Source: Cyclobacteriaceae bacterium
GTDB lineage: Bacteria; Bacteroidota; Bacteroidia; Cytophagales; Cyclobacteriaceae
Assembly (NCBI GenBank): GCA_028281285.1
Contig: JANQKF010000001.1
Location: 1 to 64,000, forward strand
DNA: 64,000 bases
Direction: 5' to 3'
Part shown: one piece after another, positions 7,712 through 15,639 of the stretch
How positions within the stretch are numbered: the first letter of the stretch is position 1
How the letters are laid out: each line of letters begins with the position of its first letter
Translations under genes and position numbers: made by a program
The notes under the pieces: generated by a model
The model's input: only the letters and a program-made list of their open reading frames with translations
The model's database searches: none
What the model was told of the DNA's origin: nothing

Positions 7712-9049
7712 TTATCTATCAAAAGCCAAACGTTGCCCGTTGGTGCCTTCAATAAGCTGGCCATTCTCATACACCAGATTACCGGAGACGATGGTGTGAG
7801 TAACTGAGGACTTGAATTCATGTCCCTCGAACGGTGACCAACCGCATTTGGCCAGGATATTTCCGGAATTCACCTCCCATGGACTGTTTAGGTCAACCAC
7901 TACCACATCCGCATGATAGCCTTCTCGCAAATAGCCTCGTTCATGCACATCAAATAGATCGGCAACAGCATGAGCCGTTTTTTCAACGATCTTCTCCAAC
8001 GAAATTTTATTTTGATGATGCATATCCAAAAGTGCAGGGAGGCAATGTTGTACCAATGGACCACCTGAAGGCGCTTTGAAATAGGAGTTTTGCTTTTCCT
8101 CCAGCGTATGAGGAGCGTGATCGGTGGCGATCACATCAATGTTATTATTGAGCACCCCCTCAAGAATTCTATCCCGATCGGATGCCTTCTTCACGGCCGG
8201 ATTCCATTTGATCAAGCTTCCTTTTTCTGCGTAGTCATTCTCTTCGAACCACAAGTGATGTATGCAAGCCTCAGAGGTAACTTTCTTGTTCTTAAGTGGA
8301 GTCGTTGAGTCAAACAAGTCCACTTCTTTTCCGGTCGAGATGTGCAGAATATGCAGACGAGCTCCGGTTCTTCTGGCCAGGTCAGCTGCAAAAGAAGAGG
8401 AAGCATAACAGGCTTCTTCGCTCCTGATATATGGGTGTTGACCAATTGGAACATCTTCCCCATATTTTTCCTTGGCGGCTGCAGAATTAGCCCTGATGAT
8501 TTCTTCAGCTTCGCAATGTGTCGCGATCAAAGTAGGGGCATTACTGAAAATTCCTTCCAGTGTGGTTTGGTTGTCAACCAACATATTGCCGGTAGAGGAA
8601 CCCATAAACACCTTAATACCACAAATATTCTTTGGATCGGTTTTTAGCACCTCGTCCAGGTTGTCATTGGAGGCGCCCATATAAAATGAATAGTTGGCCA
8701 GAGAACGTTGTGCAGCAATATTGTATTTATCCTGTAGCAATTCTTGAGTCAAGGTATTGGGTACAGTGTTAGGCATTTCCATAAAAGAAGTGATGCCACC
8801 GGCCACTGCTGCCCTTGATTCTGTGTAGATTTCTGCTTTGTGAGTTAAGCCAGGCTCACGAAAGTGCACCTGGTCATCAATTAGTCCAGGTAGGACATGT
8901 TTTCCAGATGCATCGATGGTCTTATCAGCCGTCAAGTGACCTAAGTCCCTTCCAATTTGTTCTATTCTTCCATTATTAATCAGGAGGTCAGATTCGAAGG
9001 CTTTTCCTTCGTTGACCAGGGTGCCGTTAAGGATAAGGATGCTTGCCAT
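7712..9049 (-). CDS. pyrC: Dihydroorotase family amidohydrolase (class I-like)
   Basis: 445 residues, an amidohydrolase TIM barrel with the dihydroorotase signature REPGLTHK (64-71). Expected metal-site residues are the Lys of GIKVFMG (about 146), His of ATHCEAEE (178), His of LHILHIST (236) and Asp of ATDHAPHT (310). The first His of the HxH motif is replaced: the sequence reads DDQVHFREPG. From memory this Gln is common in Bacteroidota homologues. Dihydroorotase closes carbamoyl-aspartate to dihydroorotate in pyrimidine synthesis. Allantoinase or an inactive partner role cannot be excluded. Confidence 0.8.
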   Translation of the reverse strand: MASILILNGTLVNEGKAFESDLLINNGRIEQIGRDLGHLTADKTIDASGKHVLPGLIDDQVHFREPGLTHKAEIYTESRAAVAGGITSFMEMPNTVPNTLTQELLQDKYNIAAQRSLANYSFYMGASNDNLDEVLKTDPKNICGIKVFMGSSTGNMLVDNQTTLEGIFSNAPTLIATHCEAEEIIRANSAAAKEKYGEDVPIGQHPYIRSEEACYASSSFAADLARRTGARLHILHISTGKEVDLFDSTTPLKNKKVTSEACIHHLWFEENDYAEKGSLIKWNPAVKKASDRDRILEGVLNNNIDVIATDHAPHTLEEKQNSYFKAPSGGPLVQHCLPALLDMHHQNKISLEKIVEKTAHAVADLFDVHERGYLREGYHADVVVVDLNSPWEVNSGNILAKCGWSPFEGHEFKSSVTHTIVSGNLVYENGQLIEGTNGQRLAFDR

Positions 9050-9084
9050 GTGCTTTTGAATTAGTAGGTGTTTGACTTAATTGC

Positions 9085-9116
9085 AAAAGTATAAGATTTA
9101 CCGACCTCCGCGCAAT
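9085..9116 (-). promoter_or_regulatory. Promoter for the dihydroorotase gene
   Basis: On the minus strand TTG (9116-9114) and TACTTTTG (9092-9085) are 21 bp apart. The predicted start site is about 25-30 bp upstream of the ATG. The -33 element overlaps the first codon of the divergent helicase gene. Confidence 0.55.
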
Positions 9117-10425
9117 GCCTTCAGAAATCCTTTCTTTTGAATCCTTAAAACTTACCCGGCAGTTTCTGAATGCTATTGATGATTTGGGCTATTCCGAGCC
9201 TACATTGATTCAGCAAAAGGCAATTCCGCTGGCTTTGTCAGGGCATGACGTGCTTGGAATCGCACAAACCGGCACTGGCAAGACAGCCGCTTTTATGCTT
9301 CCCATTTTAATGAAGCTAAAGTTCCCACAGGGAGATTCTCCTCGGGCATTGGTTTTGGCACCTACGAGGGAGTTGGTCATGCAAATTGAAGAGAATGCCA
9401 AATCCTTAGCCAAATACACCGATTTAAGAGTGGTGTCCCTCTATGGAGGGCTCGGCCCTAAACAGCAGATTGAACTTATTGAGGCCGGAGTTGATGTCAT
9501 TATTTCTACCCCGAGGAGGTTTCTGGATATTTATAAAAAACAGGCTTTTCGCACTAAGGAGATCAAAACGATGGTATTGGACGAGGCGGATAAGATGATG
9601 GATATGGGGTTTATGCCGCAAATTAAGTCCATACTGGAGGTGATTCCTGTCAAACGACAAAATTTCCTTTTTTCTGCAACCATGCCCACCAAGGTAATTC
9701 GTCTAACGGAAGACTTTTTAGAGTATCCGGAAAAGGTGGAAGTTACACCTCAGAAGGTTACGGTGGATGCCATCGAGCAGCAGCTATTCGAAGTGCCAAA
9801 TTTCAGAACCAAGCTGAATCTACTGGAACACCTTCTTGATGATGATGAACTTAATCGGGTCATCATTTTTGTGAAGACCAAGTCGAATGCGGATAATATT
9901 GGTAAGTATCTGGATCGTAAAGAGCTGGGGCCTGTGAGGATCATTCATGCCAATAAAGGACAGAATTCCAGGATTAATGCGGTTAGTGATTTCAAGGAAG
10001 GAGAGGTCCGCGTATTGGTTTCTACAGATATTACTGCTAGAGGAATGGATATCAGCATGGTTAGCCATGTGGTAAATTTTGACCTGCCTTTGATCTACGA
10101 AGATTATGTTCATCGCATCGGGAGAACTGGTAGGGCGAAGAACACCGGTGTGGCCATCACCTTCGCCAATGAGGTAGAAATGATGCACATTCCCAAGATT
10201 GAGGCTCTGATTCGTCAGCCTATTCCCCGATTAAGTATACCTTCTGAAGTCAGTATAGAAGAAACTCCTTTTGAAGAGAAGCAACTAATGGCCCGTGAAA
10301 TCGATCTGATCAAGAGGAAGGAAAATCCGGACTTCAAGGGGGCATTTCATGAGAAAAAACGAAAGTTTGACAATCAGAAAAAAAAGTCGTCCAAAAACCG
10401 CAGAAGAAAGGGTAGAGGCAGGTAG
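9115..10425 (+). CDS. DEAD-box RNA helicase (RhlE-like)
   Basis: 436 residues. A Q motif precedes Walker A AQTGTGKT (near 50-57); then come PTREL, DEAD (in VLDEADKMMDMGF), SAT and the C-terminal helicase motifs RGMD and HRIGRTGRA. The last 40 residues are strongly basic (KKKSSKNRRRKGRGR), as in RhlE-type enzymes that bind ribosomal RNA. It probably unwinds short RNA duplexes in ribosome assembly or mRNA turnover. It is divergent from the dihydroorotase gene with only 65 bp between the start codons. Confidence 0.9.
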   Translation: MPSEILSFESLKLTRQFLNAIDDLGYSEPTLIQQKAIPLALSGHDVLGIAQTGTGKTAAFMLPILMKLKFPQGDSPRALVLAPTRELVMQIEENAKSLAKYTDLRVVSLYGGLGPKQQIELIEAGVDVIISTPRRFLDIYKKQAFRTKEIKTMVLDEADKMMDMGFMPQIKSILEVIPVKRQNFLFSATMPTKVIRLTEDFLEYPEKVEVTPQKVTVDAIEQQLFEVPNFRTKLNLLEHLLDDDELNRVIIFVKTKSNADNIGKYLDRKELGPVRIIHANKGQNSRINAVSDFKEGEVRVLVSTDITARGMDISMVSHVVNFDLPLIYEDYVHRIGRTGRAKNTGVAITFANEVEMMHIPKIEALIRQPIPRLSIPSEVSIEETPFEEKQLMAREIDLIKRKENPDFKGAFHEKKRKFDNQKKKSSKNRRRKGRGR

Positions 10426-10493
10426 ACTGGAAGAAGTCCTTTCAATTTTATAACTTGCTTATTAACAACGTATTTGGATAAAACTCAAAAATC

Positions 10494-11387
10494 ATGAAAA
10501 AACAACTGACATTTTTCGTGGCAGCCGCCATGATGATTACCACAACTGCTTTTGCACAGAATAATCGCGACAGAGACCGTGATCGCGAAGGGGACTATCA
10601 TTTGGATGAAGTCTATACCATGGATGCCAAGGGCACTTTGCACCTTAGCTCAGAAGATGCTGATGTACGAATTATTGGAAGTAATCGATCTGATGTACAT
10701 GTCAAGATTGATCGCTACGAGGAAGTTCGAGGATTTTCTAGTCGAAGAAGAGACTTTGAAGTCGAAGTTGATAACAGGGGGGGTGACCTTTACATCACCG
10801 AACGGGAAGGTCGTGGAGTAAGAGTAACAATGGGCTCTTATAGAGTCGATTATACTATCCTTATTGAGATGCCAGAATCAGGTTCATTGAGAATCAAAGG
10901 TGAAGATGACGACTATTACATCAAGAATGTAGATGGTGAAATTGAGCTTACCACTGAGGACGGAGATGTTGAATTGCTGGAATGTAATGGTAACAAATTT
11001 GATTTCCGATTGGAAGATGGAGATTTGAGAATGGACGGAGGTCAAGGTGATATGTTCATTCGTATTGAGGATGGCGATGTAGACGTAAGGAACGGAAAGT
11101 TCGAATCTTTAGAAGCGAACGTAGAAGATGGTACGATCATCATCGAAACCGAAATCACTGACAATGGGCTTTATGATATTAGAGGCGATGATGCTAATAT
11201 TGAATTTGTCGTGCTTAGTGGTGGAGGAGACTTTACGGTGACCAAGGATGATGCAAGCGTCAGAGCTTCATCGGCATTTGAGCAAACTCGCGAATCGGAC
11301 TATAGAGAGGAATTTAAACTCTCCGGTGGTTCTGCTGATGTTGAGATCAGGACGGGTGATGGCCGGGTGCGGTTGACGAAGAAGTGA
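10494..11387 (+). CDS. Secreted DUF4097-family beta-repeat protein
   Basis: 297 residues with a signal peptide (about 1-22, ending AFAQ). The mature part is acidic and built from repeated short strands with DGD or EDGD turns (GDVELLE, EDGDLRMDGG, IEDGDVDVRNG). This is typical of DUF4097 right-handed beta-helix proteins. Their role is unknown; in Bacteroidota they often accompany sigma/anti-sigma operons, and two more lie at 57.7 and 59.4 kb. It ends at a strong terminator. Confidence 0.75.
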   Translation: MKKQLTFFVAAAMMITTTAFAQNNRDRDRDREGDYHLDEVYTMDAKGTLHLSSEDADVRIIGSNRSDVHVKIDRYEEVRGFSSRRRDFEVEVDNRGGDLYITEREGRGVRVTMGSYRVDYTILIEMPESGSLRIKGEDDDYYIKNVDGEIELTTEDGDVELLECNGNKFDFRLEDGDLRMDGGQGDMFIRIEDGDVDVRNGKFESLEANVEDGTIIIETEITDNGLYDIRGDDANIEFVVLSGGGDFTVTKDDASVRASSAFEQTRESDYREEFKLSGGSADVEIRTGDGRVRLTKK

Positions 11388-11407
11388 TAAAAAGAATTCA
11401 AGAAGAG

Positions 11408-11434
11408 GAGCTAGTTTCGATTCGAGACTAGCTC
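11408..11434 (+). terminator. Terminator after the DUF4097 gene
   Basis: GAGCTAGT and ACTAGCTC extend through an inner stem to about 13 bp with a 3-nt loop, followed by TTTTTT. The downstream arm plus T tract (11425-11443) recurs exactly at 11656-11674. Confidence 0.85.
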
Positions 11435-11443
11435 TTTTTTGTT
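11425..11443. repeat. Left 19-bp direct repeat flanking a structured insert
   Basis: AGACTAGCTCTTTTTTGTT is found here and again, base for base, at 11656-11674, inside the 3' end of the DUF1835 gene. Confidence 0.85.
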
Positions 11444-11655
11444 GTGTTAATGCCCTCTTCCTTTCTAACTGGGAGGGTTGAGTGGAGTCATAATCTCCTT
11501 CGACTTTCTTTGCTTGTCCAAAGAAAGTAGCAAAGAAAGGACGCGAACGTCAAAACCGTTGAGGTAGCCAAGAACTTTGTTGTGTCTTAAGAGGTCAACG
11601 GTCACGCTGACGTTCGATCTCCGCCCACAAGGTGTGAACTTTTATTTCAATGTTA
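11444..11655. repeat. Structured interspersed repeat, about 212 bp, between 19-bp direct repeats
   Basis: No ORF fits here. Two stem-loops dominate. CTTTCTTTGCT / AGCAAAGAAAG (11504-11539) is an 11-bp perfect stem. CGAACGTCA / TGACGTTCG (11544-11616) has an inner stem ACCGTTGA / TCAACGGT. The first belongs to a type of CTTTCTTTG-rich palindrome that I remember as common between genes in many bacteria. The exact flanking direct repeats suggest a recent insertion or duplication. Confidence 0.7.
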
Positions 11656-12496
11656 AGACTAGCTCTTTTTTGTTTTCGTCCCAACAGTAATCCGATACAA
11701 GAGCACCTCCGAGGTAGTAATTTCGATCGATTTTTTCAGCTACCCTTTCGAGGTAGTTGAAGTATTGAAGGTCACCTAACCCATAATAGGTGCCTTTTTG
11801 CCATCTCAGCATCTTTCCTACAATCTCTCTCGGCTCTGAAATCCCTTGGTCAATCAGCCTTTGCATCTCTGATTCGATTTCATTGAGGCCTGATGAGCAA
11901 AAGGGAAAACGCTTGCTATGAGCTGTGAGAGCTCCTTTTAAATAAGGAAATTTCGGGTGTTCGGGTAACGAAAATAAACTCCTTGGGTCTGGGTTACAGT
12001 AGACTTCGAATACCTCTTTTGCAAATAATAAATCCTGCTGATCCAGAGAAATTCGTTCGTCAAATAATTGAGGCAGTCGTTCCAATTGTAATTCACCAAG
12101 ACCCAAAAGGTAATCTGAGCCGGCCTCCTGACCCGAGCAAATCAAAGAGATCGGTAAGTTGACTTGCCTGGAATACAAATAGGCGAGCATCGCCAACATA
12201 TTGATCTGACAAAACAAATCGTATTCGAACCAGAGGACTATCTCGGAATAATCATCCAATTCCGTGAGCCTGTTGAATTCACGCACTACATGACTCTGGA
12301 ATTCTTTATGAGTTGTCCCGAAGAAAGAGGTCATAAATTCAGCGCGTTGTTCCCAAAATTCGGGAGTACCTATGTCCGATCTGACAGGCCCTTCACAAAG
12401 CACATCTCGGAAGACAATTTTTTCCCCTGAAATTCCGATTTCAGTTAAAGCCCCGAGGGTGCTATCACCATTCAGTATGTGGAGTGTTTGTTTCAT
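11642..12496 (-). CDS. DUF1835-domain protein
   Basis: 284 residues. The N-terminus MKQTLHILNGDSTLGAL and the segment IVLWFEYDLFCQINML near 85-100 are the DUF1835 signature; the C-terminal half resembles the associated DUF3658-type region. No signal peptide or membrane segment is present, so it is cytosolic. Function is unknown. The last codons (KELVLTLK) overlap the right copy of a 19-bp direct repeat, so its C-terminus may have been changed by the adjacent insertion. Confidence 0.7.
   Translation of the reverse strand: MKQTLHILNGDSTLGALTEIGISGEKIVFRDVLCEGPVRSDIGTPEFWEQRAEFMTSFFGTTHKEFQSHVVREFNRLTELDDYSEIVLWFEYDLFCQINMLAMLAYLYSRQVNLPISLICSGQEAGSDYLLGLGELQLERLPQLFDERISLDQQDLLFAKEVFEVYCNPDPRSLFSLPEHPKFPYLKGALTAHSKRFPFCSSGLNEIESEMQRLIDQGISEPREIVGKMLRWQKGTYYGLGDLQYFNYLERVAEKIDRNYYLGGALVSDYCWDENKKELVLTLK
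11656..11674. repeat. Right 19-bp direct repeat, inside the DUF1835 coding region
   Basis: This exact copy of 11425-11443 encodes the KKELV part of the DUF1835 C-terminus on the minus strand. Confidence 0.85.
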
Positions 12497-12586
12497 TCAG
12501 GAACTTCGAAACAGTTCGTTTCGTCTACTTAATATCAAATATAGAAGGAGCTGGGTGATTGCCATGTGGAATTCAAAAATACCGCT

Positions 12587-13573
12587 ATGAATATTACATT
12601 TCTTATTATCGCTATTGTTTCATTGATGTTGATCGTTTTTATCAGAAACACTTTTAACATCAACACCAATGGTTATAGGGGTTTGATTTGGTGGCTAATC
12701 ACTATTTGTTTGATAGATTCAATAGGAATTCTCATCAATGCTTCTCTTGTAATCCAATTCCCTCATGTTTTGTGGTTGACTCTACCCTTAAAGCTTCTTA
12801 TTGCACCATACACCTTTCAGCTTCTGACAACGAAATCGTTGAATAAAAAGAAGTCACTATCGAATTGGCACTTTGTACCAGCTGTATTAGTGCTTGCCCT
12901 ACTATTTCCGGTGTTCATGCTGGATGGTAGCCCAAAGCTCAACCTGGTTACATCTCCCAATTGGCAACTGGTCTTGTCAAAATACTTATTGATTCTCCAA
13001 TTGATCGCGTATTTGGGAATATCAATTCATCAAAATCTGAAGCGTACAGTTCGCCAGAAGGGAAGAAGGCAAGCGAATATTCGACTCCTGGCAGGACTAT
13101 TCTTGTACACAGTTGTGGTCATAATGGATGGAATTAAACTCCCGGGTGTAGCTACCATCGTTGCAAATGCATTGCTTGGGGTAGCTGCTTTGTCCTATTT
13201 GGTGTTTATGCATAGAGTTGAGAACTCCAAGACTAGTGTTATTGAGCCGGGAATTATTGAACGCATTGAACAGCTGATGATTAAGGAGAAACTCTATCTG
13301 CAGCCGGAATTGACATTAAGTCGAATGGCGAAGTCAATGGACTTGAGTACGCATAAGATTTCGAAAGCATTGAACAGTCAACTGTCTTGTGGTTACAATG
13401 ATTATATCAATCGTTATCGTGTAAGTGAAGCGATTCGTTTGTTGAAAGATGAGGCGAACGAGAAGTATACTTTCGAGGCCATCTCAAAAATGGCGGGCTT
13501 TGGCTCTTTGACCACCTTTAACACAGCCTTTAAGAAGGTCACGGGCAAGACTCCACGTCAGTTTAAACTCTGA
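12587..13573 (+). CDS. Membrane-anchored AraC-family transcriptional regulator
   Basis: About 328 residues from the ATG giving MNITFLI. Six to seven hydrophobic segments fill the first 215 residues. A cytosolic AraC/HTH_18 domain (about 225-328) follows, with LTLSRMAKSMDLSTHKIS as first helix-turn-helix, FEAISKMAGFGSLTTFNTAFKK as second, and the classic ending GKTPRQF. Such 7TM-like AraC proteins are frequent in Bacteroidota and probably sense a membrane signal. The metalloprotease gene starts 74 bp downstream on the same strand and is a plausible target. Confidence 0.85.
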   Translation: MNITFLIIAIVSLMLIVFIRNTFNINTNGYRGLIWWLITICLIDSIGILINASLVIQFPHVLWLTLPLKLLIAPYTFQLLTTKSLNKKKSLSNWHFVPAVLVLALLFPVFMLDGSPKLNLVTSPNWQLVLSKYLLILQLIAYLGISIHQNLKRTVRQKGRRQANIRLLAGLFLYTVVVIMDGIKLPGVATIVANALLGVAALSYLVFMHRVENSKTSVIEPGIIERIEQLMIKEKLYLQPELTLSRMAKSMDLSTHKISKALNSQLSCGYNDYINRYRVSEAIRLLKDEANEKYTFEAISKMAGFGSLTTFNTAFKKVTGKTPRQFKL

Positions 13574-13646
13574 CGGATTTATCATTTCGTTAGAATTCGT
13601 AAGGATTGAGGCCCTCTTTCATGAGAATTATTCCTCAATTCATGTC

Positions 13647-15590
13647 ATGATACGGATTCAAAATATCAGGTCAATTCTCTTAACAACTTGTATTGTTTTC
13701 ATTTCCTCTCCCGCCAGGAGTCAATCCGGAAAAGTTCATTCTTTAGTCCCTGAGGAGATTAAGGAAATAGTGATTATTCAGCCTACTGGGGAGGAGGTCG
13801 ATGGATTACCTGAAATGGAAGTGCTCTCTGACACAACTACCTTGTACCGTGATGTGATGCATACGATCCAAAATTCCTTCGTCAATGAATTTCTGGATCT
13901 CTACTTTCTGGCGCAGTTCTATCTTAGGAATCAAGGCCGCTTGGAGAATATCGAACCGGCCTATCTCGGGTTGACTGAGAATCAGGGTGGTTTTGCCAAG
14001 TTCGGTTTTTCACTTTCAACCTCGAATGGTCAGATCCCGAAACCGGATGTCCCTTATATTGATATTACTGTCAATAGCGCAACCACTTCTCCGGATAGGC
14101 TGATGTCCTTTACTCAACTCTACCCTCATGAAATGGGCCATGTCTTTGTTCACCTGTTGACAGTCGAGGACAGTATAGAAAATAATACAAAAAATGTGGA
14201 TATGCATTTTTTTTCGGTAGTGACAGACTTCTCCACAGCATTCAACGAAGGTTTTGCAGAGCACATAGAAAATGTCTCGCGTTTCTATGAAAAAAACGAA
14301 GTGATTCTGGAAGGAATAGGTCGGGATATGGAAGAAATTGAGCAGAACTCCCCTCGATCAATTCGGGGCTTTGAACGCGATTTTAAAATCCCGTTGAGAT
14401 TAGGCTACTACAAAGCTTCTATGCTCTCATGGTATCAACGGTACGAAGATTTCAAGCGTTATCGACAAGCATTCGATGGAGACGTCAAATACAAACCCCG
14501 AACCTTGGCATTAAGGAATATTGAAGATCGGCTTACCTACAGAAACTCAGGTGTCAGGCTTGATAAAACCAGGAAAAGAAACCTGGTCCAGCTATTGGCG
14601 ACAGAGGGAGCAGCGTCTGCCTTTTTTAGTCAATTAACTACGAGTGACCTTTCGAATCGATACCAAACCTCTCAGTTCTATCAGGATTTTCTATTTGAAA
14701 TGGATTCTTTGGCTGATCCACCTCAAAACTATTTGTTGCCTTGGCAAAACCAGTTTCTCAAGTATTTCAAAGTGCTAAGTGAATTCGTGATATTCAATAA
14801 TTCTAACAATTCACAGTTCACCGATTTTATCGATGGTTATTTGAAATTATTTCCAGATGAGTCATCAGAAGTTTTGCAAATCTTTCGGTCTTCGTTGGGA
14901 ATCGATTATACCAATGACGTACCACCTCCATTGTGGTTGATGGTCGACAATTACGATCATCGATTGTTGACTTTTGACCCGTTTGGAGCGATAACCGTAC
15001 CGCTATATACTTTTGACCTGAATGCAGCAGAAATAGAGGATTTGCTAACAATTAATGGGATCGGTGAAGTCGATGCGGAAAGACTGATCGAATATCGGGA
15101 TAGGAACGGGTTTTTCGAGACGTTGGAAGAGGTCCGTGAAGTTTCCGGACTCTCTACGGCCACAGCCGAGAAGGTAATAGAGTCGGCATTGGATACAGAA
15201 GAGTTGGAGAACTTGCTTGGCGGTTTTGAACCCCAACTAAGTGTTGTGCAACTTATCGCCAAGCCATTGCAATATATGTTTTCAAGAGCATTGATCTATT
15301 TCTTAATCCTCTTTGCTGTAGCCCATTTTTATTTCAGAAAGCTGGAAGACTTAACACCAAAAACCAAGGTCGGGATATTTATCAGGCAACTAATCCTTGC
15401 ATTACTACTCACGATTAGTGGCTTTTTAATGGTATTCGTTTCGGCTCAGGCCCTTCTTTATTTTTTACTATTGGATTCAGTAGTGGTGTTAATGATCGTT
15501 GTGATTTATCGAAAGAAGCCTGTCAAGAAGCAGAGAACACTTGGGCTAGTTATAGGAATGAGCATGTTGATTATCATGTCAATTCTATAA
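13647..15590 (+). CDS. Predicted secreted/membrane zinc metalloprotease with ComEA-type HhH domain
   Basis: 647 residues. It has a signal peptide (about 1-26), then a gluzincin-like site: HEMGH at 161-165 and NEGFAEH at 200-206, supplying the third ligand and an extra His. A long helical region follows. At about 455-515 is a helix-hairpin-helix pair of the ComEA type (FDLNAAEIEDLLTINGIG, then LIEYRDRNGFFETLEEVREV). Four hydrophobic helices (about 537-645) close the protein. HhH domains of this kind bind DNA in ComEA. A peptidase, HhH and membrane block in one chain is unusual and I know no named family. Protease activity is inferred from the motif only. Confidence 0.6.
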   Translation: MIRIQNIRSILLTTCIVFISSPARSQSGKVHSLVPEEIKEIVIIQPTGEEVDGLPEMEVLSDTTTLYRDVMHTIQNSFVNEFLDLYFLAQFYLRNQGRLENIEPAYLGLTENQGGFAKFGFSLSTSNGQIPKPDVPYIDITVNSATTSPDRLMSFTQLYPHEMGHVFVHLLTVEDSIENNTKNVDMHFFSVVTDFSTAFNEGFAEHIENVSRFYEKNEVILEGIGRDMEEIEQNSPRSIRGFERDFKIPLRLGYYKASMLSWYQRYEDFKRYRQAFDGDVKYKPRTLALRNIEDRLTYRNSGVRLDKTRKRNLVQLLATEGAASAFFSQLTTSDLSNRYQTSQFYQDFLFEMDSLADPPQNYLLPWQNQFLKYFKVLSEFVIFNNSNNSQFTDFIDGYLKLFPDESSEVLQIFRSSLGIDYTNDVPPPLWLMVDNYDHRLLTFDPFGAITVPLYTFDLNAAEIEDLLTINGIGEVDAERLIEYRDRNGFFETLEEVREVSGLSTATAEKVIESALDTEELENLLGGFEPQLSVVQLIAKPLQYMFSRALIYFLILFAVAHFYFRKLEDLTPKTKVGIFIRQLILALLLTISGFLMVFVSAQALLYFLLLDSVVVLMIVVIYRKKPVKKQRTLGLVIGMSMLIIMSIL

Positions 15591-15594
15591 AAAA

Positions 15595-15614
15595 GGCCTA
15601 CTCTAAGGTAGGCC
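15595..15614. terminator. Bidirectional terminator between convergent genes
   Basis: GGCCTAC / GTAGGCC form a 7-bp stem with a 6-nt loop. An A tract precedes it, giving TTTTT on the minus strand for the M28 gene. Confidence 0.7.
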
Positions 15615-15639
15615 TCTCCAATATAAACTGATGCTGGAT

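Noticed and set aside
11504-11616. CRISPR-like repeats between 11.5 and 11.6 kb
   Set aside because: The repeats are inverted arms of two stem-loops, not regularly spaced direct repeats, and no cas genes are present.
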